From positions 842,501-906,500 of the forward strand of contig NZ_CP018192.1 in the NCBI RefSeq assembly GCF_001889525.1: DNA of 64,000 nt, given 5' to 3'. The number at the start of each line of letters is the position of its first letter. Position 1 is the first letter of the stretch. This stretch comes from Granulibacter bethesdensis (GTDB lineage: Bacteria; Pseudomonadota; Alphaproteobacteria; Acetobacterales; Acetobacteraceae). The position numbers were made by a program, and so were the translations under genes. Below, one piece after another: positions 31,380 through 40,334 of this stretch. The notes beneath the pieces are model-generated. The model was not told where the DNA came from. It worked only from the letters and a program-made list of their open reading frames with translations, and did no database searches.

Positions 31380-34300
31380 TCAGGAATGTCCTTCATCGGT
31401 GGCAGGAGAGGAGGGGGATGCACCGAAAACCAGATGGTACAGCCCAGCCACTGGAATGCCGATCCAGCCCGGCCTATTGGCAGCTTCGTAGCGTATTTCG
31501 TAGGCAGCTTTTTCAATCAGGAACAGGGTCAACAGTGGCTCGATCCCTTCCTGCTGAACCCAGGGTGTATCTGCTGAACGCAAAACCTCCAGATAGGCAT
31601 CAAGAAAACTGCGTGTGGCACTCTGCCGGAACTGTTGCAACAAATGATCCCGTCGTTCCGTCATCTGTGCAGCGCCGGCGATGGTCAGCGACATGCCGCC
31701 GGAGGAAGCCGCATAGTCAAAACTGCGCAGCAAACCCGCAACGTCTCGCAAACCATTGCCTTTGGCGCGTCGCTGCTCCAGCGGACGGGCAGGCTCACCC
31801 TCGAAATCGATCAGGTAGGCGTCATCTTGCACGACCAGCACTTGTCCAAGATGGAAATCCCCGTGAATCCGGGTCTTTATTGCGCCTGCTCCCTTTGTGG
31901 CGAGTGTATCGAGGCGTTCCACTATTTCCGCCTCCTGAGCTAGCAGAGCTCTGACCTGGTCGGCAGTTTCATTGGAAGCAAACTCCGTCATGCCATGCAG
32001 CAGGTGAAAGGCGTCGCGCACCTGTTCCCGCGCACTGGCGGCCCAGCCCTGCAAGTCATGGACATCGACGGCAACAGGGCTGAAATCAGGATTGTCATCG
32101 GGCCATGTCAGGATCGCATGCATTTCCGCAAGACGACGACCGATAGCGGAGGCCAGCACATTATAACCGCCGAACAGGTCACTTTCCGTCGTGCCATTGC
32201 GACCGGTGACGGCATATTCCTCCACCGCCCGGCTGAGGAAATCCAGCGTCCATTGCCACGCATCACCCTGGTTGCGCACGAAGCCCTGTGCCAGCGCCAG
32301 CGTATGTGGTGTGCCATCGGGGCCGATCCGCACCATCTCGCCATAAAGCGGTGCTGTATTCGCAAAACCGCGTTCAGTCAGCACCCGCGTCATCTCGCCC
32401 TCGGGATGGATACCGCTGCTGACACGACGGATCAGCTTGAATACGATCGTTTCTCCCAAAATCAGCGAAGAATTCGACTGTTCGGCTGACAGGCGTCGGA
32501 TTTCCGGCTCTGGTGGCAGCGTAACTTCCGCCAGAAGGGGGGTCGGGCGAAATTCTATTGTGCCATCATCCACGCTCAATGAGCTGTGATTATTGGCAGC
32601 ACGGCGCAGGCTCATCATCAGTGCGCCCGTCAGGCTGTCCACCGCGAAGGCATCGGTAAGATAGCCCACCCTTCGTCCACGTCGTACACGGGCCAGGGCA
32701 AGCTGTGCGACCAGCGGGCTGCTGATATCATCCTCCCACACAATACCGAGTGGAAGCGTATAACGTTCGGTACGTGAGCCGAGCTGAACTTCGACCTCAC
32801 CCAGCAGCACCGGATCACCCTCATGGCCGCCGAGACGGGCCATGTAGGCAAAGCGTGCGGCTTTAACCTTTTCGCCTTTCGCGCCGAACCAGCGCCGTTT
32901 TGGCAGATAGGCGGGGAGGCTTTCAGTTTCCAGAATTTTGCGGTTCTGTGCTTCCAGAACCTCGCTGATGTCGGAACGGATCACCACCGTTGCATAATCC
33001 GGCAGGGATTCGGATGGCGGGGTGTACCAATGTGGCAGATGCTCGCTCTGGGCCAGCACGAACCAGAAGAAACCATAAGGGGGTAGCGTCAACAGATACG
33101 GCAATTGCCCAACCGGGGGAAAAGCAGAGCCACCGACCATGTCCACCGGGACGCGTCCACTGAAGGCGCTGATGTCCAGCTCGACTGCCTGCGCCGAGCG
33201 GGACAGATTGCAGATACAGAGAATGGTCTGCTCATTGCCGCTATCCTCATGTTCACGCAGATAGGCCAGAACTTTACGGTTCTCCGGATACAGGAAACGC
33301 AGCGTGCCGCGCCCGAAAGCCGTGAACTGCCTGCGTACCGCCAACATGCGGCGCATCCAGTTCAGCAGGGAATGCTGGTCCGCTGCCTGTGCTTCCACAT
33401 TGACGGCCTGAAATCCATAGACCGGGTCCATGATCGTCGGCAAAACCAGTGCTGCCGGATTAGCACGGGAAAAACCGCCATTCCGGTCGCTGGACCATTG
33501 CATCGGCGTGCGCACCCCATCACGGTCGCCGAGATGGATATTATCGCCCATGCCGATTTCATCGCCGTAATAAATAACCGGTGTTCCAGGCATGGAGAGC
33601 AGAAGCCCGTTCATCAATTCGATACGGCGGCGGTCATGCTCCAGCAGCGGTGCCAGACGGCGGCGAATGCCCAGATTGATCCGCGCCCTGCGATCAGCGG
33701 CGTACGTGCTCCATAGATAGTCTCGTTCGCTATCTGTGACCATTTCCAGCGTCAGCTCGTCATGGTTGCGCAGAAACACCGCCCACTGACAGATGGCTGG
33801 AATTTCCGGTGTCTGCCGCATGATGTCGGTGACCGGGAAGCGATCCTCCCGTGCAATGGCCATATACATGCGGGGCATCAAAGGAAAATGAAACGACATA
33901 TGGCATTCATCGCCCTCGCCGAAATACTGCTGAGCGTCTTCGGGCCATTGATTGGCCTCTGCCAGCAGCATTCTTCCCGGTGCATGCGCATCGAGTTCAG
34001 CGCGAATGCGCTTCAGAATATCGTGCGTTTCAGGAAGGTTTTCATTATTGGTGCCTTCGCGCTCTACCAGATAAGGCACCGCATCAAGGCGCAACCCGTC
34101 AACACCAATATCCAGCCAGAACCGCATCACCGATAGCACTTCCTGCAAGACGCGGGGATTGTCGAAATTCAGATCCGGCTGATGGGAGTAGAAGCGGTGC
34201 CAGAAATAGGCATTGGCGGTCTCATCCCATGTCCAGTTGGATTTTTCTGTGTCGAGAAAGATAATTCTGGTGCCGCTATATTTTTTATCGTCATCAGACC

Positions 34301-34715
34301 AGACATAAAAATTACGTGCTGCCGATCCGGGCTTGCTTTCCCGGGCTTTCCTGAACCATGGGTGCTGGTCGGACGTATGATTGACCACCAGCTCCGTAAT
34401 CACCCTCAGCCCGCGCGCATGGGCTTCAGCTACAAAGCGGCGGAAGTCGGCCAGTGATCCGTAATCTTTATGAACGCCCCGATAATCAGCAATATCATAT
34501 CCGTCATCGCGGCGGGGAGAAGGATAGAAAGGCAGCAGCCATATGGCTGTGACACCGAGCTCGGCAATATAGTCGAGTTTTGAAAGAAGTCCTTTAAAGT
34601 CGCCAATTCCGTCATTGTCGCCATCGAAGAATGATTTGACGTGCAACTGGTAGATAATTGCATCTTTGTACCAGAGCGTATCTTCAATGGGTGACAGTGC
34701 GGTGTTTTTGCTCAT
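31380..34715 (-). CDS. treS: Trehalose synthase - maltokinase fusion (TreS-Pep2)
   Basis: An 1111-residue bifunctional enzyme. Residues about 1-550 are the TreS GH13 domain interconverting trehalose and maltose: IIYQLHVKSFFDGDNDGIGDF, VDGLRLDAVPYLVEREGT with the nucleophile Asp, LLAEANQWPEDA, and FLRNHDELTLEMV. Residues about 600-1105 are a maltokinase that makes maltose 1-phosphate, with the kinase-fold motifs IHGDFHLGQVLV and YLIDFEGEP. ATG 34715 has GGAG 5 bases upstream; the open frame to 34976 only overlaps glgE antisense to any homology. The product feeds GlgE, encoded immediately upstream. Such fusions are known in bacterial GlgE operons. Confidence 0.95.
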   Translation of the reverse strand: MSKNTALSPIEDTLWYKDAIIYQLHVKSFFDGDNDGIGDFKGLLSKLDYIAELGVTAIWLLPFYPSPRRDDGYDIADYRGVHKDYGSLADFRRFVAEAHARGLRVITELVVNHTSDQHPWFRKARESKPGSAARNFYVWSDDDKKYSGTRIIFLDTEKSNWTWDETANAYFWHRFYSHQPDLNFDNPRVLQEVLSVMRFWLDIGVDGLRLDAVPYLVEREGTNNENLPETHDILKRIRAELDAHAPGRMLLAEANQWPEDAQQYFGEGDECHMSFHFPLMPRMYMAIAREDRFPVTDIMRQTPEIPAICQWAVFLRNHDELTLEMVTDSERDYLWSTYAADRRARINLGIRRRLAPLLEHDRRRIELMNGLLLSMPGTPVIYYGDEIGMGDNIHLGDRDGVRTPMQWSSDRNGGFSRANPAALVLPTIMDPVYGFQAVNVEAQAADQHSLLNWMRRMLAVRRQFTAFGRGTLRFLYPENRKVLAYLREHEDSGNEQTILCICNLSRSAQAVELDISAFSGRVPVDMVGGSAFPPVGQLPYLLTLPPYGFFWFVLAQSEHLPHWYTPPSESLPDYATVVIRSDISEVLEAQNRKILETESLPAYLPKRRWFGAKGEKVKAARFAYMARLGGHEGDPVLLGEVEVQLGSRTERYTLPLGIVWEDDISSPLVAQLALARVRRGRRVGYLTDAFAVDSLTGALMMSLRRAANNHSSLSVDDGTIEFRPTPLLAEVTLPPEPEIRRLSAEQSNSSLILGETIVFKLIRRVSSGIHPEGEMTRVLTERGFANTAPLYGEMVRIGPDGTPHTLALAQGFVRNQGDAWQWTLDFLSRAVEEYAVTGRNGTTESDLFGGYNVLASAIGRRLAEMHAILTWPDDNPDFSPVAVDVHDLQGWAASAREQVRDAFHLLHGMTEFASNETADQVRALLAQEAEIVERLDTLATKGAGAIKTRIHGDFHLGQVLVVQDDAYLIDFEGEPARPLEQRRAKGNGLRDVAGLLRSFDYAASSGGMSLTIAGAAQMTERRDHLLQQFRQSATRSFLDAYLEVLRSADTPWVQQEGIEPLLTLFLIEKAAYEIRYEAANRPGWIGIPVAGLYHLVFGASPSSPATDEGHS

Positions 34716-34794
34716 GTGAACTCCAATCAACTTGGTCTTCAGGCCAGTCAAAACACAAGGAAAAATCTGGTCAGACTTCCCGCCGGCAGTGTTG

Positions 34795-37752
34795 TCAGGT
34801 CGCGGGTCTGGCGCGCCATATGGCATAGGGGCGCGTCCATGGATCAAGCCGGATATGCTGGATCTTTCCGGTCCAGATGAAATCATCGCCGGAGATGAGA
34901 TCCTCCATCGCAAGTGAACCGTGATCGGGCAGATTCCAGAGCCAGAGAGGTATTTCGATGTCTGTTTCCTGAGCATTGAAAGGGTCGACAGTCACCGCAA
35001 TCAGCAAAACATTTTGCCGGTCGGGAGTCGCCTTTTCATAGAACAGGACAGCATCATTCCATGCCGTCAGAAACCGCACAGTCAAATGGGATTGAAGCGC
35101 CGGATTGTCGCGCCGCAGACGATTGAGCAAGCGAATATCGTCGACGATATTGCCGGGGCGATCCCAGTCCCATGCCTTGATCTCGTATTTTTCGGAATCC
35201 GAATATTCTTCCTTGCCGGGCAGGCCACGGCCTTCGCAGAGTTCAAATCCGCTATAGACGCCCCACAATCCCGACAATGTTGCCGCCAGTGCGGCGCGGA
35301 TACGAAAACCCGGCCGCCCGGATGTCTGGAGAAAAGTGGGGTTGATATCTGGCGTATTGACGAAAAAATTGGGCCTAAAAAACTCCCGCGCTGATGTGGT
35401 GGTCAGTTCCTGCAAATACTCCGTCAATTCCGCCTTGCCATTGCGCCAGGTAAAGTAAGTGTAGGACTGGGAAAAACCGATTTTTGCCAGACGATACATG
35501 ATTTTGGGCCGGGTAAATGCCTCGGCCAGAAACAGCGTGTCGGGGTGGGTCTTACGTATTTCCGCAATCAACCATTGCCAGAATGGAAACGGTTTCGTGT
35601 GTGGATTATCCACGCGGAAGATCCTCACACCCTCCGCTACCCACATCATGACGACATGATAGAGGGAAACCCATAAATCAGGTACCGCCATGTCACTGTA
35701 AAAATCGACATTGACGATGTCCTGATATTTTTTAGGCGGATTTTCAGCATATTTGATCGTGCCATCCGGGCGCCATGCAAACCAGCCTGGATGCTGTTTC
35801 AGCCATGGATGGTCGGGGGAGCACTGCACCGCGAAATCCAGCGCCAATTCCAGCCCGTGCCTTGCGGCCTCGTCACGCAGATGTCGGAAATCCTTCAGCG
35901 TTCCCAGTTCAGGATGAAGGGCGTCATGGCCACCCACCTCCGATCCGATGGCATAGGGGCTGCCGGGATCGGTATCCGAAGGTGTCAGGGTATTGTTGCG
36001 CCCCTTGCGGTTTTGCCGACCAATGGGATGGATTGGAGGGAAATACAGCACATCGAAGCCCATATCGCGGATACGGGGCAGATGTTTTTCTACATCCCGG
36101 AAGGTGCCATGTCGCTCCGGATCATCGCTCATGGAGCGTGGGAATATTTCGTACCAGCTTGCAAAACGTGCCGCCTGCCGCTCTGCTTCGACAGGATAAA
36201 AGGCTGAGCGTGTCCGGAATGGACGAGGATCAAGGGAAGCCAGATGCTCTGCCGTGCCGGGTGCCAGCAGGGCAGCCCGTGTGGCTTGATCATCGGCAGA
36301 AATCAGGGCTTTCAGGCCATCCGGGACATCATCGTGTCCATCGATCAGGCGCTCGACCAGCAATCTTCCTTCCTGAAGCTCCAGGGTGATGTCGTTTCCG
36401 GCCTCATATTTTTTGCGCAGTTCCTCGCGATAGGTGCCGAATTCATCTCGCCATACCTCGATACAGAAGACATGATCTCCCAGCCTGGTCAGGGAAAAGG
36501 AACCCTGCCACCGATCATTGCCCAGCGGCTGCATCCGGCTTTCGCGCCAGCCAGTTTCATCCTTTGCGCGCCATAATACGCGGACTGCCTGAACGTCATG
36601 GCCTTCGCAGAGAATATCCGCTTCCACTGTGACGGTTTCACCGACGATGCGTCGGGCGGGAAAGCCTCCGTCATCCACAGCGGGGCTGACATTTTCAATG
36701 GCAATCCGTGCCCAATGGCTGGCATTCAGTGCTGAATCGGTGACGGAAAGCGACGCACCCTCGACAATAGGAGGAGCGGGCGAAACCTCAATGTCCACCG
36801 TGCCGAGTGGGCTGATGGTGATCGGAACCGGATTGCGCAGGGAAAGCGCTGTGCGGGACGCGGCCAGCAGATCAGCTGGAGGGGCGGCAGTGGATGTCGT
36901 GCTGGTATTCACCAGCAGGAGACGTCCCGACCCATCAGTTCCGCTGCGCAGGCACGCGATCAATTCTGCACCGGGAGCACTCATCAGCACGGCGCTACGA
37001 CTGAACCTGGCCAGAAAATGCGCCCGATCGTTGGCCTGACGGAGGACGATATTTCGGGTGGAATCCTGATCATCCGCCTGCCTCCATGAAGCCTTCACCG
37101 ACAGGCCGGTGCCCAGGATGGCCGCCAGTTCAGCCTGAAAGATAAAGCGGGTATCATCGTTATGCTCCGGCAGCGGGTGAATCACCGCGGCAATCCGTTG
37201 CAGGGCAACCAGTTCCCGCCAGAACCATATCCCGGCCCCATCCCACCAAGGATAGGATGAAAGAACATGGGTCAGGCCTGCCTGCTCGAAATCCGGCAGA
37301 CGATGAATAGGTGTTCCGGCCATATCCCCGATCAGCAGGAGGTCTTCCCGGGATGCCATGTCGGTGAAATGACGGATTGCCGCTGATGAGGCGTCCTGCA
37401 ATCCGCCAATCAGGAGGCCGTCCAGCGTGTCCAGAATGGGAGAAAGGGATGGCAGATTATCCAGATCACCAGTCTCGATATCCAAAATGACGCCAATTTC
37501 CGCAGCACGCGCCTGTCGTATCAGGCTGCTGAGAAGGGGAACACTGATCCCGCCCGCCTCTGCCGCGAAGTGGGCGGTCACCACGACATGGGTGAATCCG
37601 TCCTGCCTGAATTGGACCATCCGGTGCAGGATGGACTGCCAGTCCTCCTCCCGCTCCAGTGCGGGCAGAGCCGGGAGGCGAACAAGGGTGACAGCTCTTG
37701 TCCCTGTCATATGTTGACTGACTGGCTTGGCGATCTGATCCAGAATTTGCAT
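34795..37752 (-). CDS. glgE: Maltose-1-phosphate maltosyltransferase with N-terminal extension
   Basis: A 985-residue GH13_3 enzyme that adds maltose from maltose 1-phosphate to alpha-1,4-glucan. The canonical part begins at about residue 347 (ARIAIENVSP; DUF3416-type domain) and includes the barrel motifs VLYFPPIHPIGRQNRKGRNN, FRVDNPHTKPFPFWQWL with the nucleophile Asp, LFLAEAFTRPKIMYRL with the acid/base Glu, and QSYTYFTWRN. The first about 345 residues look like a decayed amylase barrel (QDGFTHVVVTAHF, GVILDIETGDLDNLPSL). I cannot see catalytic residues there. Known GlgE proteins are usually about 660-700 residues. It is the first gene of the operon; a stress-sigma promoter candidate lies upstream. 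The start ATG has no strong ribosome site. Confidence 0.93.
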   Translation of the reverse strand: MQILDQIAKPVSQHMTGTRAVTLVRLPALPALEREEDWQSILHRMVQFRQDGFTHVVVTAHFAAEAGGISVPLLSSLIRQARAAEIGVILDIETGDLDNLPSLSPILDTLDGLLIGGLQDASSAAIRHFTDMASREDLLLIGDMAGTPIHRLPDFEQAGLTHVLSSYPWWDGAGIWFWRELVALQRIAAVIHPLPEHNDDTRFIFQAELAAILGTGLSVKASWRQADDQDSTRNIVLRQANDRAHFLARFSRSAVLMSAPGAELIACLRSGTDGSGRLLLVNTSTTSTAAPPADLLAASRTALSLRNPVPITISPLGTVDIEVSPAPPIVEGASLSVTDSALNASHWARIAIENVSPAVDDGGFPARRIVGETVTVEADILCEGHDVQAVRVLWRAKDETGWRESRMQPLGNDRWQGSFSLTRLGDHVFCIEVWRDEFGTYREELRKKYEAGNDITLELQEGRLLVERLIDGHDDVPDGLKALISADDQATRAALLAPGTAEHLASLDPRPFRTRSAFYPVEAERQAARFASWYEIFPRSMSDDPERHGTFRDVEKHLPRIRDMGFDVLYFPPIHPIGRQNRKGRNNTLTPSDTDPGSPYAIGSEVGGHDALHPELGTLKDFRHLRDEAARHGLELALDFAVQCSPDHPWLKQHPGWFAWRPDGTIKYAENPPKKYQDIVNVDFYSDMAVPDLWVSLYHVVMMWVAEGVRIFRVDNPHTKPFPFWQWLIAEIRKTHPDTLFLAEAFTRPKIMYRLAKIGFSQSYTYFTWRNGKAELTEYLQELTTTSAREFFRPNFFVNTPDINPTFLQTSGRPGFRIRAALAATLSGLWGVYSGFELCEGRGLPGKEEYSDSEKYEIKAWDWDRPGNIVDDIRLLNRLRRDNPALQSHLTVRFLTAWNDAVLFYEKATPDRQNVLLIAVTVDPFNAQETDIEIPLWLWNLPDHGSLAMEDLISGDDFIWTGKIQHIRLDPWTRPYAIWRARPAT

Positions 37753-37811
37753 GGATACGGTGTCTGCTCCGAAAAGAGGGACGTCGATCCTGTCGACACT
37801 TCTCCCCAGAA

Positions 37812-37836
37812 AGCGCCTCGCAGCGGAATGGGTTCC
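37812..37836 (-). promoter_or_regulatory. Candidate EcfG-type promoter for the trehalose/GlgE operon
   Basis: On the minus strand GGAAC (37836-37832) is followed after 16 bases by CGCT (37815-37812). The known EcfG-type consensus in alphaproteobacteria is GGAAC, 16-17 bases, CGTT. It lies 60 bases before the glgE start. The -35 match is perfect and the -10 has one mismatch. The phyR/ecfG genes are adjacent, which strengthens the idea, but it is untested. Confidence 0.4.
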
Positions 37837-37895
37837 TCACCGGAAGCTCAGTGCGGGGATGAAGGCGCCGTGCTTATTGACCGGCAGGCACGACT

Positions 37896-38639
37896 TCAAC
37901 CCAATGATACACCACCTGTCACCGCCTGATAGGTCGTAATGGCGAGTGTCATCGGTTCGAAAGGTTTGGTGATGACAAAAGCCGGTTCCGTATGCTCCCC
38001 GGTCAACAGACGCTCTGGATAGGCCGTCACAAAAATCACCGGTGCCTGATGGTGCGCCAGAATACGGGAGACAGCCTGCATGCCATCTCCACCCTTGCCA
38101 AGGTTGATATCGGCCAGAATCAGGCCCGGACGGTGTTTCAGGGCCAGCTCCACGGCTTCCTGCTCCGAGGCTGCCAGTCCGACGACATTATGGCCGCAGC
38201 TTTGAACCAGCTCTTCAATATCCATCGCGATAATCGGCTCATCCTCGATAATCAGAACATTGGCCGAAGCAGCATTACGTAGATTGCTGCGCGCATCCGC
38301 CAACAGAGAGGCCGCCTGATCCTTGCTCAGGCCCATAATGGCCCCGATCGCCTCCACCGGAACTTCTTCCAGATGGGAAAGAAGAAGACTTTGCCGCTGC
38401 TGGATCGAAAGAGGCCCATGATCTGATGGGCCTTCAGCAGAAAACTGCTGTGTGACCCAATGATACAGTGCGAAACGGGCATTATCCTGTGGATAACACG
38501 ACTCTGCAGCGGTCAGTGCCTGCCGCAAGCCGGAGGCAACAAGGGCATCGCCTTTTTCCTGATTTCCAGCCAGCGCTCTGGCGTAACGGCGTGCATAGGG
38601 CAGGGCTTGAAGCAATTCATCGCGGGACAGGCTCTGCAT
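37896..38639 (-). CDS. phyR: PhyR-type general stress response regulator
   Basis: A 247-residue anti-anti-sigma regulator. Residues about 1-120 are a sigma-factor-like domain (sigma2-like SRDELLQALPYARRYARALAG; sigma4-like VPVEAIGAIMGLSKDQAASLLADAR). Residues about 127-245 are a receiver domain with IIEDEPIIAMD, the phospho-acceptor Asp at about 177 in LILADINLGKGGDG, and ITKPF. When phosphorylated, PhyR of this family binds NepR and frees the EcfG sigma factor. ATG 38639 is preferred over ATG 38648 because AAGGA lies 9 bases upstream of it. It is divergent from an ECF sigma gene and sits next to the trehalose operon. Confidence 0.94.
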   Translation of the reverse strand: MQSLSRDELLQALPYARRYARALAGNQEKGDALVASGLRQALTAAESCYPQDNARFALYHWVTQQFSAEGPSDHGPLSIQQRQSLLLSHLEEVPVEAIGAIMGLSKDQAASLLADARSNLRNAASANVLIIEDEPIIAMDIEELVQSCGHNVVGLAASEQEAVELALKHRPGLILADINLGKGGDGMQAVSRILAHHQAPVIFVTAYPERLLTGEHTEPAFVITKPFEPMTLAITTYQAVTGGVSLG

Positions 38640-38697
38640 CCGTGTCATTCCTTGGCTCTGCGCTTGCGCATGCGCGCGCCGCTGTTACTGTGCCCCC

Positions 38698-39336
38698 ATG
38701 ACACGACAACCGCGTCACGCGGGTTCTCCTTTACCATCCGCTTCTCATTCGCCTGCCTTGAAACCTGCTCCGGGACCGGAGGAAGAGAATCAGGCGTCGC
38801 TGTCGGATGCTGACCAACAGCATGGCGCGGCTGAACTCCGCGTGCAAATAGCAACTTTGCTGCCGGAGTTGCGTGGCTATGCGCGTTTTCTGGCCAGGGA
38901 CCGTCATGCCGCGGATGATCTGGTGCAGGATGCCGTTCTGCGGGCGCTGGGTGCGCTTGACCAGTTTCAGCCTGATACCAGCCTGAGAGCATGGATTTTC
39001 ACTATTCTGCGGAATGTTTTTTACGAGCAGGCACGCCACCTCAGGACAGAGCGCAGGGTGCTGGAAGATGTAGGGCAGGCTGGAGAGAGCATGGGCGTTG
39101 CCTTCCATATAACGGAACAGGATCAGCGTCAGGATCTGAAAGATATCGAAAAGCTGATCTGGTCTTTATCCCCACTGCTGCGGGAAGCATTGATGCTGAT
39201 CGGGGCACATGGAATGGAGTATGAGGAGGCCGCCAGAATCTGTGGGGTTTCGGCCGGGGCCATGAAGGTCCGCGTCTCTCGTGCCCGGCGGATTTTGAGC
39301 CAGGCGGCAGAATATGGGGTCAATGATGATAATTAA
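38698..39336 (+). CDS. ECF sigma factor, EcfG-like
   Basis: A 212-residue group IV sigma factor. Region 2 (about 52-115: ARFLARDRHAADDLVQDAVLRAL, AWIFTILRNVFYEQAR) and region 4 (about 148-205: LSPLLREALMLIGAHGMEYEEAARICGVSAGAMKVRVSRAR) fit the ECF15/EcfG group controlling the general stress response. The first about 45 residues are a Pro/Ser-rich extension without a fold, and ATG 38698 has no clear ribosome site, so the true start could be a little downstream. It is divergent from phyR with only about 58 bases between starts. A second ECF gene follows. Confidence 0.88.
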   Translation: MTRQPRHAGSPLPSASHSPALKPAPGPEEENQASLSDADQQHGAAELRVQIATLLPELRGYARFLARDRHAADDLVQDAVLRALGALDQFQPDTSLRAWIFTILRNVFYEQARHLRTERRVLEDVGQAGESMGVAFHITEQDQRQDLKDIEKLIWSLSPLLREALMLIGAHGMEYEEAARICGVSAGAMKVRVSRARRILSQAAEYGVNDDN

Positions 39337-39456
39337 GCCATTGAAAAATATACTTTAAAAATAAAAAAGAGGCAGTCGGGATTTTTTTGGTATCGGTCGA
39401 TGTAACCTTTTTTCTTCTGCTTCATTGTCCTTATGAAGACAGAAGGAAAAACCCTT

Positions 39457-40035
39457 ATGGCGACCGAGAGCTTCCACGATCAGGTGATAGCTATTCTGCC
39501 GAAACTGCGGGTTCAGGCACTGTTTCTGACCAGGAATCGGGCAGTGGCTGAGGATTTGGTGCAGGATGCGGTTTGTAATGCACTGTCCGCCAGCGAGAGC
39601 TTCGTTCCAGGCACCAACTTTGCAGCCTGGATGCATCGAATCTTGCGCAACCGATTTATTTCCAACCTCCGCAAACGCCGCGATATCACTGATATTGATG
39701 ACGTGCCGGCATCATTTTTTGCAACAGACGCAGCCCATGAGGACCGTCTGGCGCTGAAGGAACTTGGCAAGGCAATGGAGCGCCTTCCGGTTGATCAGCG
39801 TGAGGCGCTCGTCATGGTCGTCATCCACGGTATGAGCTATGAGGACCTCGCCGAGGCAACCGGTTGCGCTGTGGGGACCGCTAAAAGCCGCGTTTTCCGG
39901 GCGCGCCGTCAACTGGAGGCCTGGCTGATGGGTGAAGACCGCTCCGAAGCCGGCCGCGACGGGAAAGTATCCCGTATTGCGACGAAAAAGACGGCTACCG
40001 GACACCATGATTCGCGTGGTTTACAGGCACAATGA
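39457..40035 (+). CDS. Second ECF sigma factor, EcfG-like
   Basis: A 192-residue sigma factor with region 2 (FLTRNRAVAEDLVQDAVCNAL, NFAAWMHRILRNRFISNLRKRR) and region 4 (LPVDQREALVMVVIHGMSYEDLAEATGCAVGTAKSRVFRARRQL). I chose ATG 39457, with AAGGA 9 bases upstream, over ATG 39433. The C-terminal about 35 residues are basic and unstructured. The gene lies between the first ECF gene and nepR, so by position it, or both sigma factors, may be held by NepR. The upstream 120 bases are AT-rich and presumably carry its promoter. Confidence 0.9.
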   Translation: MATESFHDQVIAILPKLRVQALFLTRNRAVAEDLVQDAVCNALSASESFVPGTNFAAWMHRILRNRFISNLRKRRDITDIDDVPASFFATDAAHEDRLALKELGKAMERLPVDQREALVMVVIHGMSYEDLAEATGCAVGTAKSRVFRARRQLEAWLMGEDRSEAGRDGKVSRIATKKTATGHHDSRGLQAQ

Positions 40036-40041
40036 ATGGCC

Positions 40042-40067
40042 GGGCATCAACCAGAAGGTTGATGCCC
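40042..40067 (+). terminator. Hairpin between the second ECF gene and nepR (possible terminator)
   Basis: GGGCATCAACC (40042-40052), loop AGAA, GGTTGATGCCC (40057-40067): a perfect 11-bp stem with a tetraloop just past the sigma-factor stop codon. It is followed by ATTGGCT rather than a T-tract, so termination would be weak or partial; it may separate expression of the sigma gene from nepR. Confidence 0.55.
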
Positions 40068-40163
40068 ATTGGCTAAGTCGATGCCAGTGCAGTATGCTCA
40101 TCTCAGCCGATAGGCTGGTCGGTGATCATTTGCCAGCCGCATAAACCAAGAAATATCGTGCCG

Positions 40164-40334
40164 ATGAAAAAGCGGAAGGATGACAGGCCTGCATCAGAAT
40201 CCGGTTCCGCGAAGACCGATGGGGCCTTTGATCTTTGGCTCCAGCGTAGTCTGCATCAAATTTTTGACGATATCGCAAAAGAACCAATACCGGAGGAGCT
40301 GCTGCGTCTGATCGAGAAGGATCGTGCAAAATAA
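40164..40334 (+). CDS. nepR: NepR-like anti-sigma factor
   Basis: A 56-residue protein matching the NepR family in length and core: WLQRSLHQIFDDIAKEPIPEELLRLI is split here as WLQRSLHQIFDDIA and EPIPEELLRLI, the two amphipathic helices that hold the EcfG sigma and that PhyR-P displaces. The N-terminus is polar and disordered, as is usual. I prefer ATG 40164; an in-frame GTG at 40122 would add 14 residues. Its end overlaps the kinase gene by 11 bases. The gene is easily missed by annotation because of its size. Confidence 0.85.
   Translation: MKKRKDDRPASESGSAKTDGAFDLWLQRSLHQIFDDIAKEPIPEELLRLIEKDRAK

Noticed and set aside
39337-39456. Possible EcfG promoter (GTAAC...CATT) before the second sigma gene
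   Set aside because: Both boxes deviate from consensus, and AT-rich DNA gives such matches by chance.
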